64,000 nt of DNA. Origin: Amyelois transitella (taxonomy: Eukaryota; Arthropoda; Insecta; Lepidoptera; Pyralidae). Below the pieces are notes generated by a model. It did no database searches and was not told the DNA's origin. It worked only from the letters and a program-made list of their open reading frames with translations. Each line of letters opens with the position of its first letter. The first letter of the stretch is position 1. The stretch spans positions 10,779,501-10,843,500 of the forward strand of contig NC_083505.1 in assembly GCF_032362555.1 (NCBI RefSeq), read 5' to 3'. Made by a program: the position numbers and the translations under genes. Positions 1 through 12,781 of the stretch are shown here, piece by piece.

Positions 1-1600
1 TACGTTTGAGTACTTTCTTAAAATGGGAGTAAATCTAACCTGTATAGTTATAATCTTAATTTTTTTAATTATATCGGAATGGATATCGGTCTGCAAATTT
101 TGTCCTTGTGAACGACTATTATTTGTACATTTATATTTTATTTCTCGCAATCCTACACCTGTACCAAAATTAACATAATCTTTTAGCTCTTTTCTTGAAT
201 AGGTCAATATACCATTTGTGTCAAGACTAGTGAATTGACTTAAAAAATGGCCCGTTTTACCTTCAGCATTAAACATATTTCGTTTACATATATTGCTATA
301 TATTGGTCGTCAAAGAAATTAAGCAAAACTAGTTTTTGTCCGACCACACAAAGATTAGTTTTCCAATTAGATTATGTTTTTGTCATTTTGCATAAAGTAA
401 AACAAAAGTGTTTACAAAAGGTAAAATTTAATATTAATGCTTGGCTAATGCATTGTATAATTTAAACCGCATATTTTATTGTAGAATAACACTGTTTTTT
501 TTTAAATTGTAGAACATCTATTATTATGAAAATCTCGCTGATATATTATATTTCTTAAATAGAAAGATTTTTTCAAATTTTATTTAATTTTCACAAAGTT
601 AAAAACCCTTCAAGTGTGATGATGTTCATGAAAAAAATAGGGTTCCGGAACTTAAGCTAATAATTTTTTGATAGCATTAGTAAATATTTTTTCTTACCTA
701 TAGTGCTTAATGTTAATTTATGAAATTTATTAAATATAATATCTATCTTCTTCGCATTAAATTTCAACAAATTAAATTATTATAATGTTTGGATTTCTAG
801 TTTGACGTGAACAAAAATATGCACTACCTGTGATGTAAATTAAGGACCTCTAATCTAGTAATCTAGGACTCCCACAGAGGTGATAAAAGATAGGTAATCA
901 TTACCACACGGAGGTAGTCTTACCGGTTTAAACCGCTAATAGAACTGTTTAGCTAACGGTTATAAAGTAGGTTATACAAAATCATCTAAAGATCTGTAAA
1001 ATGTCGTAGCGCAGCTTTCTATTAATGACGATTTCGAAGATTGATCAAATTGTTCAGACAACGGTAAATTTTATTCAGAAGACAGATTATATGGGAGCCT
1101 ACTAATTGCAAAGTAAACAAATCTTTTATAAGCATGAGAAGGCTTCACAAACAACCAGTAATGCCATCTGTATGAAGTTTCTAAATCTATCTCAGATCGT
1201 AGAAATGGAGGCTTTGATGATGATTCTGCTTATAACCGGTTTATGCAGCTCGATTAGAAATAACCGCAAGAACTATGTATGGCTTCATGTTGTTGAATAA
1301 GCTAGTATTTTTGAACTATACTAGCTCAATTAGTTAAGTATTTCCTGTAACATTTCACTTCAATAGACTAATAATAGTTAAATAAAACAAAACCTTAAGT
1401 TTGATGTCAAGTTAAGTAATTGTTAGTTTCTTTAAAAGAACAGAGATGGCAGTAGTAACTATCGATCAAACGTGAAGGCTTTTACGCTAATTCATTTTCA
1501 TAAATATAATTATTAACTAATAAAGGAAGTTTTTTTTCAGTCGTTAAAAATCCCAGGTTTATATCTGTTACGAAATCAGCTGGAAAACTGTGTAACAAAA
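1..1600. other. AT-rich flank, no gene seen
   Basis: I see no supportable gene in this stretch. Open frames are short (72 aa or less), AT-rich, and resemble no family I know. There are no convincing splice-site-bounded coding blocks and no clear repeat copies. It is probably upstream flank of the promoter-like block that begins near 1630. Confidence 0.5.
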
Positions 1601-1629
1601 CGCCAAATTACGCAGCTATGAGAATGGAA

Positions 1630-2213
1630 TGAAAGATGGCGGCGAAAGTGGTCGGTAAAATAGCCGCCCCGGTCCGGTGGACCGAGGCGCGACACGCAAG
1701 CGCTTCGGCACAGGTAGGTTAAGATTCACGGTCCGCCGCATTTGCTGGTCCTATGCGCACTCGACGCCCTGTCGCACACCAATCTACCGCGGCCGACGAA
1801 ATGTGTGAGGATTTGTTAACGGTGACACAGTGAGGTGATCCTTATAGTGATTATAAAGTGCATGTGATTGTGATATGACGAGGACGAGCATCTAATCGAG
1901 CCATCTCGACAGCGGATCTAACGGTAAATTTGTTGAACATGACACTGTGACCTGCATGTGTTTACAGTCTGGTCAGGTGATCCGCCTGCTTGACTATCCA
2001 GTGGTTCATCTATCTGATTTAATTGTGCATCGCACGCGCAGCATCGTTCCACATTCGCGAGCGAGATCCGCCGAGTTTCTTCCACGTCGCCTCTTGGTGT
2101 TTACTCGTGAATTATGACACCGTTGTCCGTGTGAACGACAGGCGATCTGTGAACCGACACAACAAATTCTAGTTTAATTTTATGACCGTTTAAATTTTCA
2201 CAAGTAAGTAAAG
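1630..2213 (+). promoter_or_regulatory. GC-rich promoter block and candidate noncoding first exon of myosin VIIa
   Basis: This is the only long GC- and CpG-rich block in the first 12 kb. It starts at the AAGATGGCGGC motif and includes stop-rich sequence ending at a consensus donor (gtaagt at 2214). The myosin VIIa start codon lies in an exon at 12744 with a good acceptor and only 31 bases of leader, so at least one upstream noncoding exon is required. This block is the best candidate for the promoter and that exon, which would make intron 1 about 10.5 kb. The assignment is inference; the transcription start is not visible. Confidence 0.4.
1636..1713 (+). CDS. Candidate short first coding exon with TISU-like start (unassigned)
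   Basis: An ATG at 1636 sits in AAGATGGCGGC. This nearly matches the TISU element (translation initiator of short 5' UTRs) and equals the YY1/Pho-type promoter motif. It opens 26 GC-rich codons, beginning MAAKVVGKIAAPVRW and basic like a mitochondrial presequence, that end in phase 0 at a strong CAG|GTAGGT donor at 1713/1714. I cannot identify the protein and find no convincing downstream exon. Joining it to the myosin VIIa exon at 12744 gives an early stop. It may be a real first exon of an unrecognised gene, or a promoter motif that happens to start an ORF. Confidence 0.3.
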
Positions 2214-5200
2214 TTTTATGGAATTAGGCGTCTGATTTTACCGTTGCGGAAGAAAGTTTAGAAACACCAGATAGATATGTAGGTTCTTACATTCTAAAAA
2301 TGTTTGAATCGTTTAAGAATCTTATAAGATTATTAACGGCACAAGCAGAATATTCTTGATTGTATAGGCATTGCATTTACACAGATGGTTTTTTTGGACC
2401 GGTAAGTGATGGCTTGGTTGCGTTATCATCTGTTGGTGTAAGTAGATCACGGGTATCGGAGAAAACTGAGGAGTTTTCTCTATCATTGAGTTAAGAAATG
2501 TTCTCCAGGCGTGAACAGTGGCATCTGAAATTCCCATAGAAAGTTGTAAACAAGTTAGTCCCCGCATAGCCACTCATTAATTACCATGGAAACAGTGGCG
2601 AACCGCCGCGAACCAAGTCGTGCTCGCATCTCTTGCCTGAATATTCATAAGAATTACTGAGTATGATGATATGGTAACGTGGTTCTGCTAACAGGCACAG
2701 TTATAGCATGACAATGATTCGAGATAACTATCTGTGAGTAAACTGTCTTTCTACGGATTTGCGGTCACGTTTATACCGGCTATTAAATGAACATAGTGAC
2801 TTTTTATACATGTTTACCGAAAAGCTTAATGATTTCATCAGTATGATTTATTTTATGATCGAATAGATTGTGATTAAGAATTTAAAGCATGGCAACAATG
2901 GACTGAACAATTATTTGTGCCCACTTGATTAAAAATACTTGAGATGTCATGGATACTTGATTGAACTTCAAATGAGTGATTTCGTTATTTGAAAACGGAA
3001 ATACACATGCTTAGTGATGATTCAGCCTAGTAGGCAAAGGGTTACACATAGATTATTCACCGCAGCAGACGCCCAAAGACTACTACCACTATTAACAAAC
3101 AAATATTTCAAAATCATCTTTGTATTTATAAATATTTTGCACTACACGGCTTTTTATTATTGCAAATAGTATTATAATGATGATAATATTATAATATGAT
3201 GACGCAAATCTGCTAATCTTTTACTAAGCAAACTATTTGCTTATCAATAAATTGGACAGTTTTGTCGAATAAAAGACATAAACGAGTGTGGCGTCAAGGA
3301 TGCGGGTATTTTTAGACCAGCGTGCAATCAGGCACACGTCAACACTATATTAAATATGCATTATCTATACACAACTATGGAAAATGTGTTAATTATTTAT
3401 TCATAATCATAACTTACACTTAAGACTGACATAAGCAAAGGAATGTTACTTAAAGAACCAAAAGTTGTCGTATCGTTTTTAATCGTACATGCAAGTAGGT
3501 ACTTTTCGTTTTACGTTGTACTATTTCTTGTGACTGTGTGAATTTCTGTGCAATAAAGCTATTACCTACAAACAAACAAATTTATGATTTGTGATTCCGT
3601 CACAAAATGGTTTGGAATTCAGTTGTCGTCACACGTGTACCATATTTTCAAAGCTGATAAAACTACATAAATTTTGTTATTTATCTTTAGTTTACGAGAT
3701 AATGGAGAAGAGAAATAGTGATTCTATTCTGAAGTGTCGGTAACCACACGACTATATTAATCATAATTGTGTCCAGCAGACCTACGACGTATGGTCCGTT
3801 CATTTTTCTCGAACTTTAATTTCTCAAACATTTCAAAGGCAGCAACCGCCGACTTGACCTTTGCGTTTTATTTTCACAGAACAAAGCAATAAATATAAGA
3901 ACAACATTAAAACAGCAAGCTGCACATCGTATGTCTGTGTCTGTGACAGGCGCAAATTAAAATTGTTATTTTATTACGATCATATCCATTCCATTGGAAA
4001 TTCGTATGTAGTGATAATAATAGGTGAATATATGTAGTTTACCATAAAGTAATTGATTTCAATTTATTTCTCCTTGTTAAGTCGAAATGACTATGAAATA
4101 ACTGGTCAAATGATATTAGACTAGATAGATTAAGTTTTAAAATTTAAGTTTTAGAACATCTTTTCCTTGGTACCTATCAATACCAGCCCGGAGTACTGTT
4201 TAGACTTTCAGATGTCGCCATTTGGATGGGAACTTCTTGCAGTTATATTTTGACGAGGTTTCCGACTTAATTCTGGAAAAAATACTACCTTGTATCTTTC
4301 TTGGATCAGATCAGAGATCAGCGTGGAGTCTGGTAACTTTCTGCCATTGCCGTTTGGATGGGAGCATGTTCAGGTTCCTTTGGTGATGTACAGTGCAGCT
4401 TTCTCCAATGAAGAGAGTATCCGACGAAAGCGAACCTCCTGGAAAAATGATACATAAGTAGTCACTTTATTACTTCAAGACAACTAAATAGGAGTTTTTA
4501 TTAGCAGTGAAATGTCATATTAACTAAAGCCATTTGCCGCCAACCCACATATACTGAAGAAATATAAAAATGATAGCGTACGCGTAGTTTTTGTTAGTTT
4601 ATGACGCGAAAAACTTTCACTGGAAGAGGGTCGGCTGGCAGCTTGCCTGACGCGGGTCAACACACCATACGTGAGGTGAAATAATTCATTAAAATTCACT
4701 TGATGCCTGGACATTTCTAGAGCGAACCAAAAACATGCAGCGTTGTGAAATTGAAAGTTTTAAAGTGGACTATCTCCGAGGGTATATGAGAGAAAAGATA
4801 AATCATATGCCATATCATTGTTTCGTATTGGCTGATGGGGAAGAAAAATGACACTAATTCCGATTACATCCTTGAATAAGTACTATAATCTCATACCCTT
4901 AACATTAACCACTTAGCACACACATACACAAAAATTCAAATTTATGTACTTAATATATTCGATCTTTACGCAAATATTAATATTGCAAATATTAATATTG
5001 CAAATATATTGTGATTTAATTCCTATTCATATAAATAGCTAATCTCGTAGACATACTTCTTCAACCCCGTGTAGTAGAAACCTCAAAACTGTTTGTTCAG
5101 CACTTCAGATCGATATCACGGTACAGTACTGAACAGTGTTGCATTGAAAATACTTAAACCTACTTACTTATTTACTTCAAGTTTGACTCGTTTGACTTAA

Positions 5201-5823
5201 GTTCATAACTGTATTCCTCTATTAATAAACAAGAAAATTAAAATAAATGCCGTTAAAATTTTGATATCGAGAATTTTAAACCAGCTTGATGTCAGCCACC
5301 ATGAAGAAATTATTAGTCCAAAGCTGTTTAATTTAGAATCAAGAAAATCAGAATAAATAAAATTGACAAGCCTACATAAAAGTCTCACGGAAATCACAAT
5401 AGACCTCGAATTATATGGCTCTTTAAGAAGTTCTCAGTCGCTTTCTTTTATACAGCATTTTTCTATCCAATTAAATTCGGTAAGCAGCTGTTATTCCGCG
5501 GATGTAGGCCGGCCTGTGAGCATTGGGTACAGCCGGTGAAGTGCATTTAAAATACTTTCGCATGCTAGTATATATAATCAATGAGTAAAACCACCCAGGG
5601 CACGATATGACTCAAATAAAGTAAACTCGAGGGAAACGCTAATAAATTAATATATACGCGACAAATTACACAAATGGGGTAAGCTTCGAAGTAAGTTCGA
5701 AACTTATGTTACGAAATACTAACTCAACGACACCAGATTTTATAAATACTCGTACTTATATAGACAAACATCCAAGACCCAGACCAATTAGAAAAAGTTC
5801 GTTTGAATGTATAATTTTTCCTT

Positions 5824-5965
5824 TTAGGTGATGTTGTAGCAACCAGTCATTATCGGAGTTTCATTTCCATTACAAACCAACCATCTTTCAGTCTTTTCAA
5901 GCCAAGACCATTGGGCCTGCCTGCCCCGCAAGGGGCATATATATACATATATACGCACAGATATT
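5824..5965 (+). repeat. SINE-like family A, degraded copy
   Basis: Contains the family's core order: TAGCAACC, then CATTTCCAT, then CAGTCTTTTCAAG, then GCCCCGCAAGGG, ending in an AT-rich TATATACA tail. The full form is seen at 41170-41440. Confidence 0.6.
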
Positions 5966-6122
5966 ATTCGGTTATCGTTTTGAGTCAGAGAGTCTACTGT
6001 AGCAACATACCAAATCTTTTTACAGCATAAAATTATAAAAAAAATCTGTTTTAACGAACTGCGAATTGTTAAACTAATATGATGACGCAATCGAGACTAG
6101 ATGACATAGATATTTGTTAGTA

Positions 6123-6210
6123 CTTACGTAAATGAATTTAAGATTAGGTTTTCTTAAATTCATTTACGTAAGGTACTTTGGAGACTTACCATTAGGTAAG
6201 TCTCCAAAGT
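6123..6210. repeat. Two adjacent perfect hairpins
   Basis: Hairpin 1 pairs 6123-6142 with 6153-6172 (20 bp, 10-base loop). Hairpin 2 pairs 6175-6190 with 6195-6210 (16 bp, loop ATTA). Only two bases separate them. Both stems are perfect. Confidence 0.85.
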
Positions 6211-6732
6211 TTAAAATGAATGTCAGAAAATTTTTCAAACATCTTATTTTCATTTTTTTTAGTCGAGATGATGGCGACTGGTATCTGGCACATGCAAATA
6301 AAGATAAGTGTGATGGTTGTTGAAGGTTGACTTAATTTGATAATAGTGGAATGAAAGATAACCATGGTGAAATCAGTTTAACGACTCCGTTATTATAATA
6401 AGGTATATAAAGTAACGACAATAGTATTGTGCATATATGAGAATACGCATAGAAACGTTTTCTCGATTTTGTTTCACAGATAACAAAAGTACATTTTAAC
6501 TTATTTGTGTACGTGAATTGGATTTTTTTTTGTTATTATTACAATGACATTACAAGCAAGGCGACGTCTAGATAACACCGCAGCGTAGTTCCGTGTATCG
6601 ACGGAACTGCCTGCACGCCCGAATGGCTACCATTCTCATGTGACAGTGATGCGATTACCAGTACCGAGTTTTATACAATAAACATTCAAGACGATAGAAG
6701 ACTTTAAGAAGAAAATAAAATAAAGCAAGATG

Positions 6733-6965
6733 AGATCACTGATGGGAAAGGTCGGAGTGGGAAGACCTAGACGAACATATCTTGATCAAATTAAGGACGT
6801 CCTGGTAAAGGGTCAGGTCAAAAATACCCGAAACCGCCGAGCTTGCATGAAGAGAGTTATGAATGTGGATGAAGCGAAGGAAATTTGCAGAGATCGTGGC
6901 AAGTGGAAAGAGGTAGTCTCTGCCTACCCCGCCGGGAAAGAGGCGTGATTTTATGTATGTATGTA
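6733..6965 (+). mobile_element. LINE 3'-end fragment, copy 1 (RTE-like C terminus)
   Basis: The 5'-truncated copy encodes the C-terminal tail of an endonuclease/reverse-transcriptase ORF, including GKVGVGRPRRTYLDQIKD and a terminal DRGKWKEVVSAYP. It ends in a short UTR and a (TATG)n tail. The same sequence recurs at 36800-37265 and, reversed, at 52321-52444. The RTE-like assignment rests on the style of this tail and is tentative. Confidence 0.7.
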
Positions 6966-9900
6966 TGAGATCATTGATTTTATCTTTCCTTTTATGAGAT
7001 CACTGATTTTATCTTTCCTTTTTCCTGTTGACGAAAATGAACCTTTCCGCGGTTTCGATTCCATCGTATGCGCGTGATACAAGTGTTTTCCATTAATTAA
7101 AAACAATCTACGTATAAACTATTTACGATGTTTTGTCCTATCGATACATACATATATTGTTCCATTGGTGGTACACTTTCACTTTATAACCTGTCGATGA
7201 TACATTGTCGATGAGAAGACCACCATTCATGCCGCTCAATAACATAGACTAGGGCTTTCCTACCCTCTTCATTCATCAATAACATCTATCGTTACTTTTT
7301 TATATTCAAAAGATGAACTATTTCCTTCCACATCGAAGTTGCCAAACTTTTGGGTCTTTCGCTGTTATCTTGAGGAGTAAAATATCAAAATGGCAAGCAA
7401 GTCAGCATTGTATAATGAGCGACAGAGCTCACCCGTGACCGCGGGTCACGGCCGCGTCGCGTAACGCACACGTAGCGATGTAAACACCTTTACTGTTTAC
7501 GTCACGATCACGAATCCAATAGGTACTTCATTAAGTGATGATACAGAAGCACCATAATAAGAATTATTGTTGTGCATTATATTTTCTGGTCAAATTGATA
7601 ATGCTTGCAGGTCCTCTAATGCAAGATTGAAAATAATTGTGAAAGCAGAGCACGATGTTCTGTTCACCAAAATAATTGACTCAGAAGTCCGAAGCATCTT
7701 TTTAGGATCTTTATGTTATATCGACTGCAGTTTTACAAAAATTGTACTTTTGCATATAATAATGTTCATTTTCTGCTCAATCATTCGATTAGCAAATAAC
7801 TGTACTATTTCTTCGGATGTCTTCGAATATCTAAAAACCACAAGACTCGATCAGTCTTTATTCCGTTACATGCACTTTTTATAGCAAAATGAAGTCCACA
7901 AACACAAAATTACGGTAATACTCAGTATAAGTTAGTTATGTCAGTTACAACTATGACCCTACGATCGGCCAGTGACTTGCACTGATCCGTAACGGTCGGT
8001 TTGCGCCCTGCAGCTGTTGGCGATCAACAGGATGGTTGCACAATATTGCTTCCTTCGTTATTATACACATCAACAGCCGGAGAATGGGCAAACAACACGT
8101 TTTCCAATCGGCAACAACGGAAAATTCAACAAGTACCAGTGTAGTCAGAATTTATAATTAAGTAAATACTCTCACAGTTGGATATACTTGGGATGCACTT
8201 GTGATTGCAATACCTATGTTTTTTTAAACTTTTATATTATCTAAATTTATTTCTGTAAATAAATGAAAATCCCTAATTTTAATTAAGGAAGTTATCAAAA
8301 CCATCCATCGTAGTTGCAGTTGTTATTACAATATATTCTTTTTCATTCTTTCATACTATTTTAATTTATTTTTATTAATAAATGTAAATTCTAATTTTAA
8401 TAAACGAAGTTATTAAAGCCATAATCGAAAGCCAAAATTAGGTTCTTCTCCTTCGGTAACAAAAAAGGTAGCAAACGTACCTGTGAAACTATTTTAATAA
8501 AAACTTATAGTTTACAGATTAAACCTTCTTATAATTTCACTGCAATAGATTTAAAAGTATTTTTGTATTTCCCTAATGGAAATATCTTTTAAAATCATAG
8601 AATATTCCACATATATGATTAGTAAATTGCGCCTCTTTCCTGGAGAGGAAGGTTGATTAATCACCACGCAAATAATGTTTTAAACAACACATGGTCTTCT
8701 TACAAACGAGATAAAAGCCTGATACGTCTCGTGTAACAGCTAACTGCCTTGGCGACTCGTGTGGCAATTACTGAGATGCCAGTCGGATTTGCCAGTACTC
8801 AGCCGCATAAGTGATTTGCCAAGGAATGCTGATGCCGAGACGTGAAGCAATTTTACTCTGTAACATAAAGTTAAATGAACATGGACACTTGAGATAATAA
8901 TTTCTTTTCTGCGAAAATAGAACTGACTGTAGGAATTATGTTTGATTTTTTTAATTTTATATAACTGGCTGGATCAATTTTTATTGATTTTCTTTCACCG
9001 GTGTCTTAAATTTCTAATAATTAGGTGTGGCTTTTTTAAATAATTTTATTTAACAATGAAACCCTAGAACACAGATTTTTGCTTTTGCAGTTTTAATAAC
9101 TTCCCAGTATAAATAATACCGAACACAAAAAGCAGCCTGGTTCGATCCGTGTCAGACCGCGGATAGCACAGAGCCTGTTTATGAAAACGAAACTTCCAAC
9201 ACCAAAAGTTTAATTTCACCACAAAACAATATACATTTCATAACATAGGTAAGGCTTAAAAAAAGATGAACTTGAGACTAAATTGTAAGCAAAGGGCAAG
9301 TAAGTAAAAGCATAAAAAGTTACTAAAGCCTAGTTGAACATGTACCAGCATTGCGCTACACTGTGACATGTCGTTTATTGGTCCTATTCCGTTATATAGC
9401 GGCTTGTCTTGTCTCATTGATGTGACGAAACATGCGATACGTTCTTATGCCATGATTTACACAAATTGACATTTAAATCTTTCACTCGTATGATAAACAT
9501 GATGTCCATATCCATGATATACATATTTAAATCTATATATTGTACGATTGAACTTATGCAAAAAGCTTTGTAATTATTGCCTTCTCATATGTGGCGGATT
9601 TTTGCTTACGATTACAATGTTGAAATATCAAATCTATTGTTATATTAATAATCAGCTCCACTATCTTTGGGGCACAAAATGATAACTGATAATGAAAATA
9701 GAATTTTATTTAGTTAAGAGAAAAGCGTTTACGTGAGTAACTAAACAGAACATATCCACAAATGCCAACGAATATCAGCAAGTTTATTTAATTGCACGTG
9801 CTTATTGAGGTATTCAACAAACTAGGTACATCTCTTTCGAAAAAATTGATACAAATAATTTTCCGTTATTAGTGAATTATTCTAATAACAGTTATTGTAT

Positions 9901-10794
9901 GTTCTTTATCTTAAGTGTACTCGAACGAAATTTAATAGAGAACGTTGACCCGAAAGATCCAACTCAGCGTTCTGAAGCCTCTCAAATTATAGCATTACAT
10001 TTAGAAATTGAAAGCAAAAGAACTAATTAGATAAAATATGTTATATTTAATCGGTCTCGAGCCTACATTAAAGTGGAATAAGGAAGTAAAGAAGATATTT
10101 AGATGTACCTGTATAGGTAGGTACTTATTATTGTGTATGACCAAGAAAAAATATCTTAATTTATGTATTCGATTAAGTCTTATAAAACTATTTCGATGTA
10201 TTATGATATCAATTGTAATAAAGCTTTCGTGAAATAAGTGTTGGATAACAGGCCACAATTATTCGTTGCTTAGTTAATTCTGTCGAGGACGGATCCGTCT
10301 GTAAGCCCGTTTAGGAGACTAGTAGTTATGTTTTTTAAAACAGCCGTATTATTTAATTTCTAACCGTCAAATTTAGCATAAATAAGCACCAAAATAACCT
10401 TAACAACCTATCAAAATTCGTCGCAATATACAACCTATTTTATCAAGCACCAAGTGTCAAAATACAATGTTTTGGTTTAGAACCGCGCCCAGAGATGAAC
10501 GGCCTTTGTATAAAGGACTTCCGATGAATTAGTTCCGCTGTTTGTAAGTACGAGCGATCATTACCGTACAGTGTGTCGCACGTTTGCCTTGGTAATCCCT
10601 GCTGGAAGTACCATGTCACGATTTACTGCTTGATGAGACTTCAGAGGAGGAGCGTTGGTGGTTGAATCGATAAGGTAACTGGTTTTGAAATGCTTGAAAC
10701 GCTTATGGAGGCACAGGTTCCCCTCCGAGGTAAGTTAGACCAAGTCCGACCATCCATCCAAGTCCGACCATCCAATTGTCAAAATGACAAGAGG

Positions 10795-10945
10795 CCAAAT
10801 CCCACCTCGACCATGTACCAACAACTCCTTTCTGAGTTCTTTACATTAGTTTGAGTGATAACCGATGCTTTTACGGCACGGGAATACATCGTGAGGAAAC
10901 CTGAACATTCAGGCAACTAAATGTTTAACAATGATCTAGCTCAGA
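10795..10945 (+). repeat. Interspersed repeat family B, copy 1
   Basis: Contains AACCGATGCTTTTACGGCAC, CATCGTGAGGAAACCTG and ATTCAGGCAACTAAATG. This core is shared, in the opposite orientation, with copies at 38045, 41987 and 52085. Confidence 0.65.
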
Positions 10946-12532
10946 GAAGCAGCATTGCGATTCTATATGGCAATGTAGGCGTGTACCTAGATACTACATT
11001 GCCATTGCCGGGAGTGTTCCCGAAAGTTGATTCTAAGCAGAAACAGTACAATTTTTAAATAATGCAAAGGGAAAATGACCTAAAGTGATAAAACTAAAAT
11101 ATTAAATAATTTTTGACGTAGTGTCTACAAAGTTTGTAGACCCTCTACGCAGTGATAAGGGTAACATAAAGATTCAAACGCGTCCTTGCTACGAGCTCTA
11201 CGACTCTTATTATCATTTTATTCCTTATTCTTTCAAATTCTGCAATGACGATTGAGATTCTTACTCTATACATTATTCCGACGGCAGTTTCGCTCGCGTA
11301 TTAATTGGCAATCCTATTGTAGTTTAATGTAAAGAACTATTTAAATCCGTTCTGTAGTTTTTACGTGAGCTTATTAGTATGATGAAAGTAAATTATTATA
11401 AATAAGTAAGTTTACATCGTATTTAAATGTACACATGCCATTGCCTTTATTTATATTTTCCTGTCGTGGGCGTACTGGAAGAAATTTCTTCTCCTTTGTC
11501 TAATTTCTAGTTGTATTTTTCCCATGATGTACATACATAATTATATTAAATAATTTCTGAATATTTTCTTTCTAAGATAACGTTCAATTAAATTTTCTAA
11601 GAAACTACTGAGTAAGCTTTGTGTTGGGGGAGTAAATGGAAAGATCTGTAATTTATTATTTTATTTATTCATTAAACGTTTGTTCGGCTCAAACTATGTA
11701 CATCTAATTATGGTTCTATAATCTTGAGGACAGGAATGACGGCAGCGAGTCAGTGGTATGTTTTTACGTTTGCTCGCGAGAATGTGACTGGTTCGGTATG
11801 ATACTAGTTGCTCAATTATTACTGGAAAAAACTTAAAAGCTAGTAAATTTCAGTTGAAATGTTATAATTTATTCATATGTAACGGGTTGAATTAAAGGTA
11901 ACAAAGCAACAATAGGTAAAAACCGTATTGGGAAAAATCTTGACTCACTAAGTTTTTTTTCTTTACTATCAGATTATCATAAAAGCAATAAGAAATATGG
12001 GTTAATACGCAGAAATCTGAATAATAAGTTGTCAATAAAGCAGAAAATACTACAGACAAACGGACATGCCAAAAGCTGGGTATAAAAACGTATATCGAAC
12101 AAAACAATAGTGTTTCGAAATATGACGAGGGCCGGCGCAAGAGTGCATTCCCCGTGACCGGCTGCTGTTGTTTTTAACTCCCTTTGTTTGAGAATATTGG
12201 CACATACTTACATCAGAGTATTGAGAAGTAAATTTAAATGTAACCTTAGCATTAACTAATTAAAAGGAATATCAGGTTCCGGGTACTTTTAATTTTAGGT
12301 TATAGATATATAGATATTATAGAGACGATTTATAAAAAAAAGCCAAGAGATTATATATAACACTGGCCATAAAAAAAATAATGTATTTGTTTAAAACAAA
12401 TAGTTGGCCGCCATTTTATCAAATGGAATTAAAAGTTGAAATTATCCTTCTATTCTTTTTGCCAGTCCTTTCAATTATAAGTTTAGTAGGTATAATTTTA
12501 TTTTTAAAAAGGTGTATCATAAAAATGAATTA

Positions 12533-12668
12533 GATTTTTAGGCGACGTGCTAGCAACCTATCACTATTTAAATCTCATTTCCATCACTAAGTGGCATTTC
12601 CGTCTTTTCGAGATTGTGAGTTCTGTCTTCCCTGTAAGGAATAAAGGCGTGACTATCTATGTTTGAAT
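12533..12668 (+). repeat. SINE-like family A, 5'-truncated copy
   Basis: Runs from TTTTTAGGCGACGTGCTAGC through CTGTCTTCCCTGTAAGG to AATAAAGGCGTGACTATCTA. It lies about 75 bases upstream of the myosin VIIa start exon, inside intron 1. Confidence 0.7.
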
Positions 12669-12760
12669 TTGATGAAATAACATTTATTTCTTTGGTCCAC
12701 TCCTAAGAAACTTCCCTTATTTACCGGTTTATTTTTGTTTCAGATCGGGTCTGTGACCAC

Positions 12761-12781
12761 ATGCCGCTGTCATCATGGTGA
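12761..12781 (+). promoter_or_regulatory. Six-codon uORF overlapping the myosin VIIa start codon
   Basis: The exon beginning at 12744 (after the acceptor tttcag) has an upstream ATG at 12761 that encodes MPLSSW. Its TGA at 12779-12781 overlaps the second and third codons of the main ORF, whose ATG is at 12775. Ribosomes starting there would terminate 7 bases past the main start, so the uORF could damp translation or depend on reinitiation. The sequence shows the overlap; the effect is inference. Confidence 0.45.

Larger units (their letters stand above)
2214..12743. other. Long first intron or upstream region, repeats only
   Basis: No coding exon is supportable in these 10.5 kb. The stretch holds a LINE fragment (6733-6965), SINE-like copies (5824-5965, 10795-10945, 12533-12668) and a pair of perfect hairpins (6123-6210). 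A small GC-rich island near 7425-7500 contains an 8-bp palindrome around GCG and could be regulatory. The remainder is AT-rich with short chance ORFs. Confidence 0.45.

Noticed and set aside
7567-7884. 105-codon plus-strand open frame
   Set aside because: Begins at TTG rather than ATG, has AT-driven composition, and shows no family resemblance or splice support.
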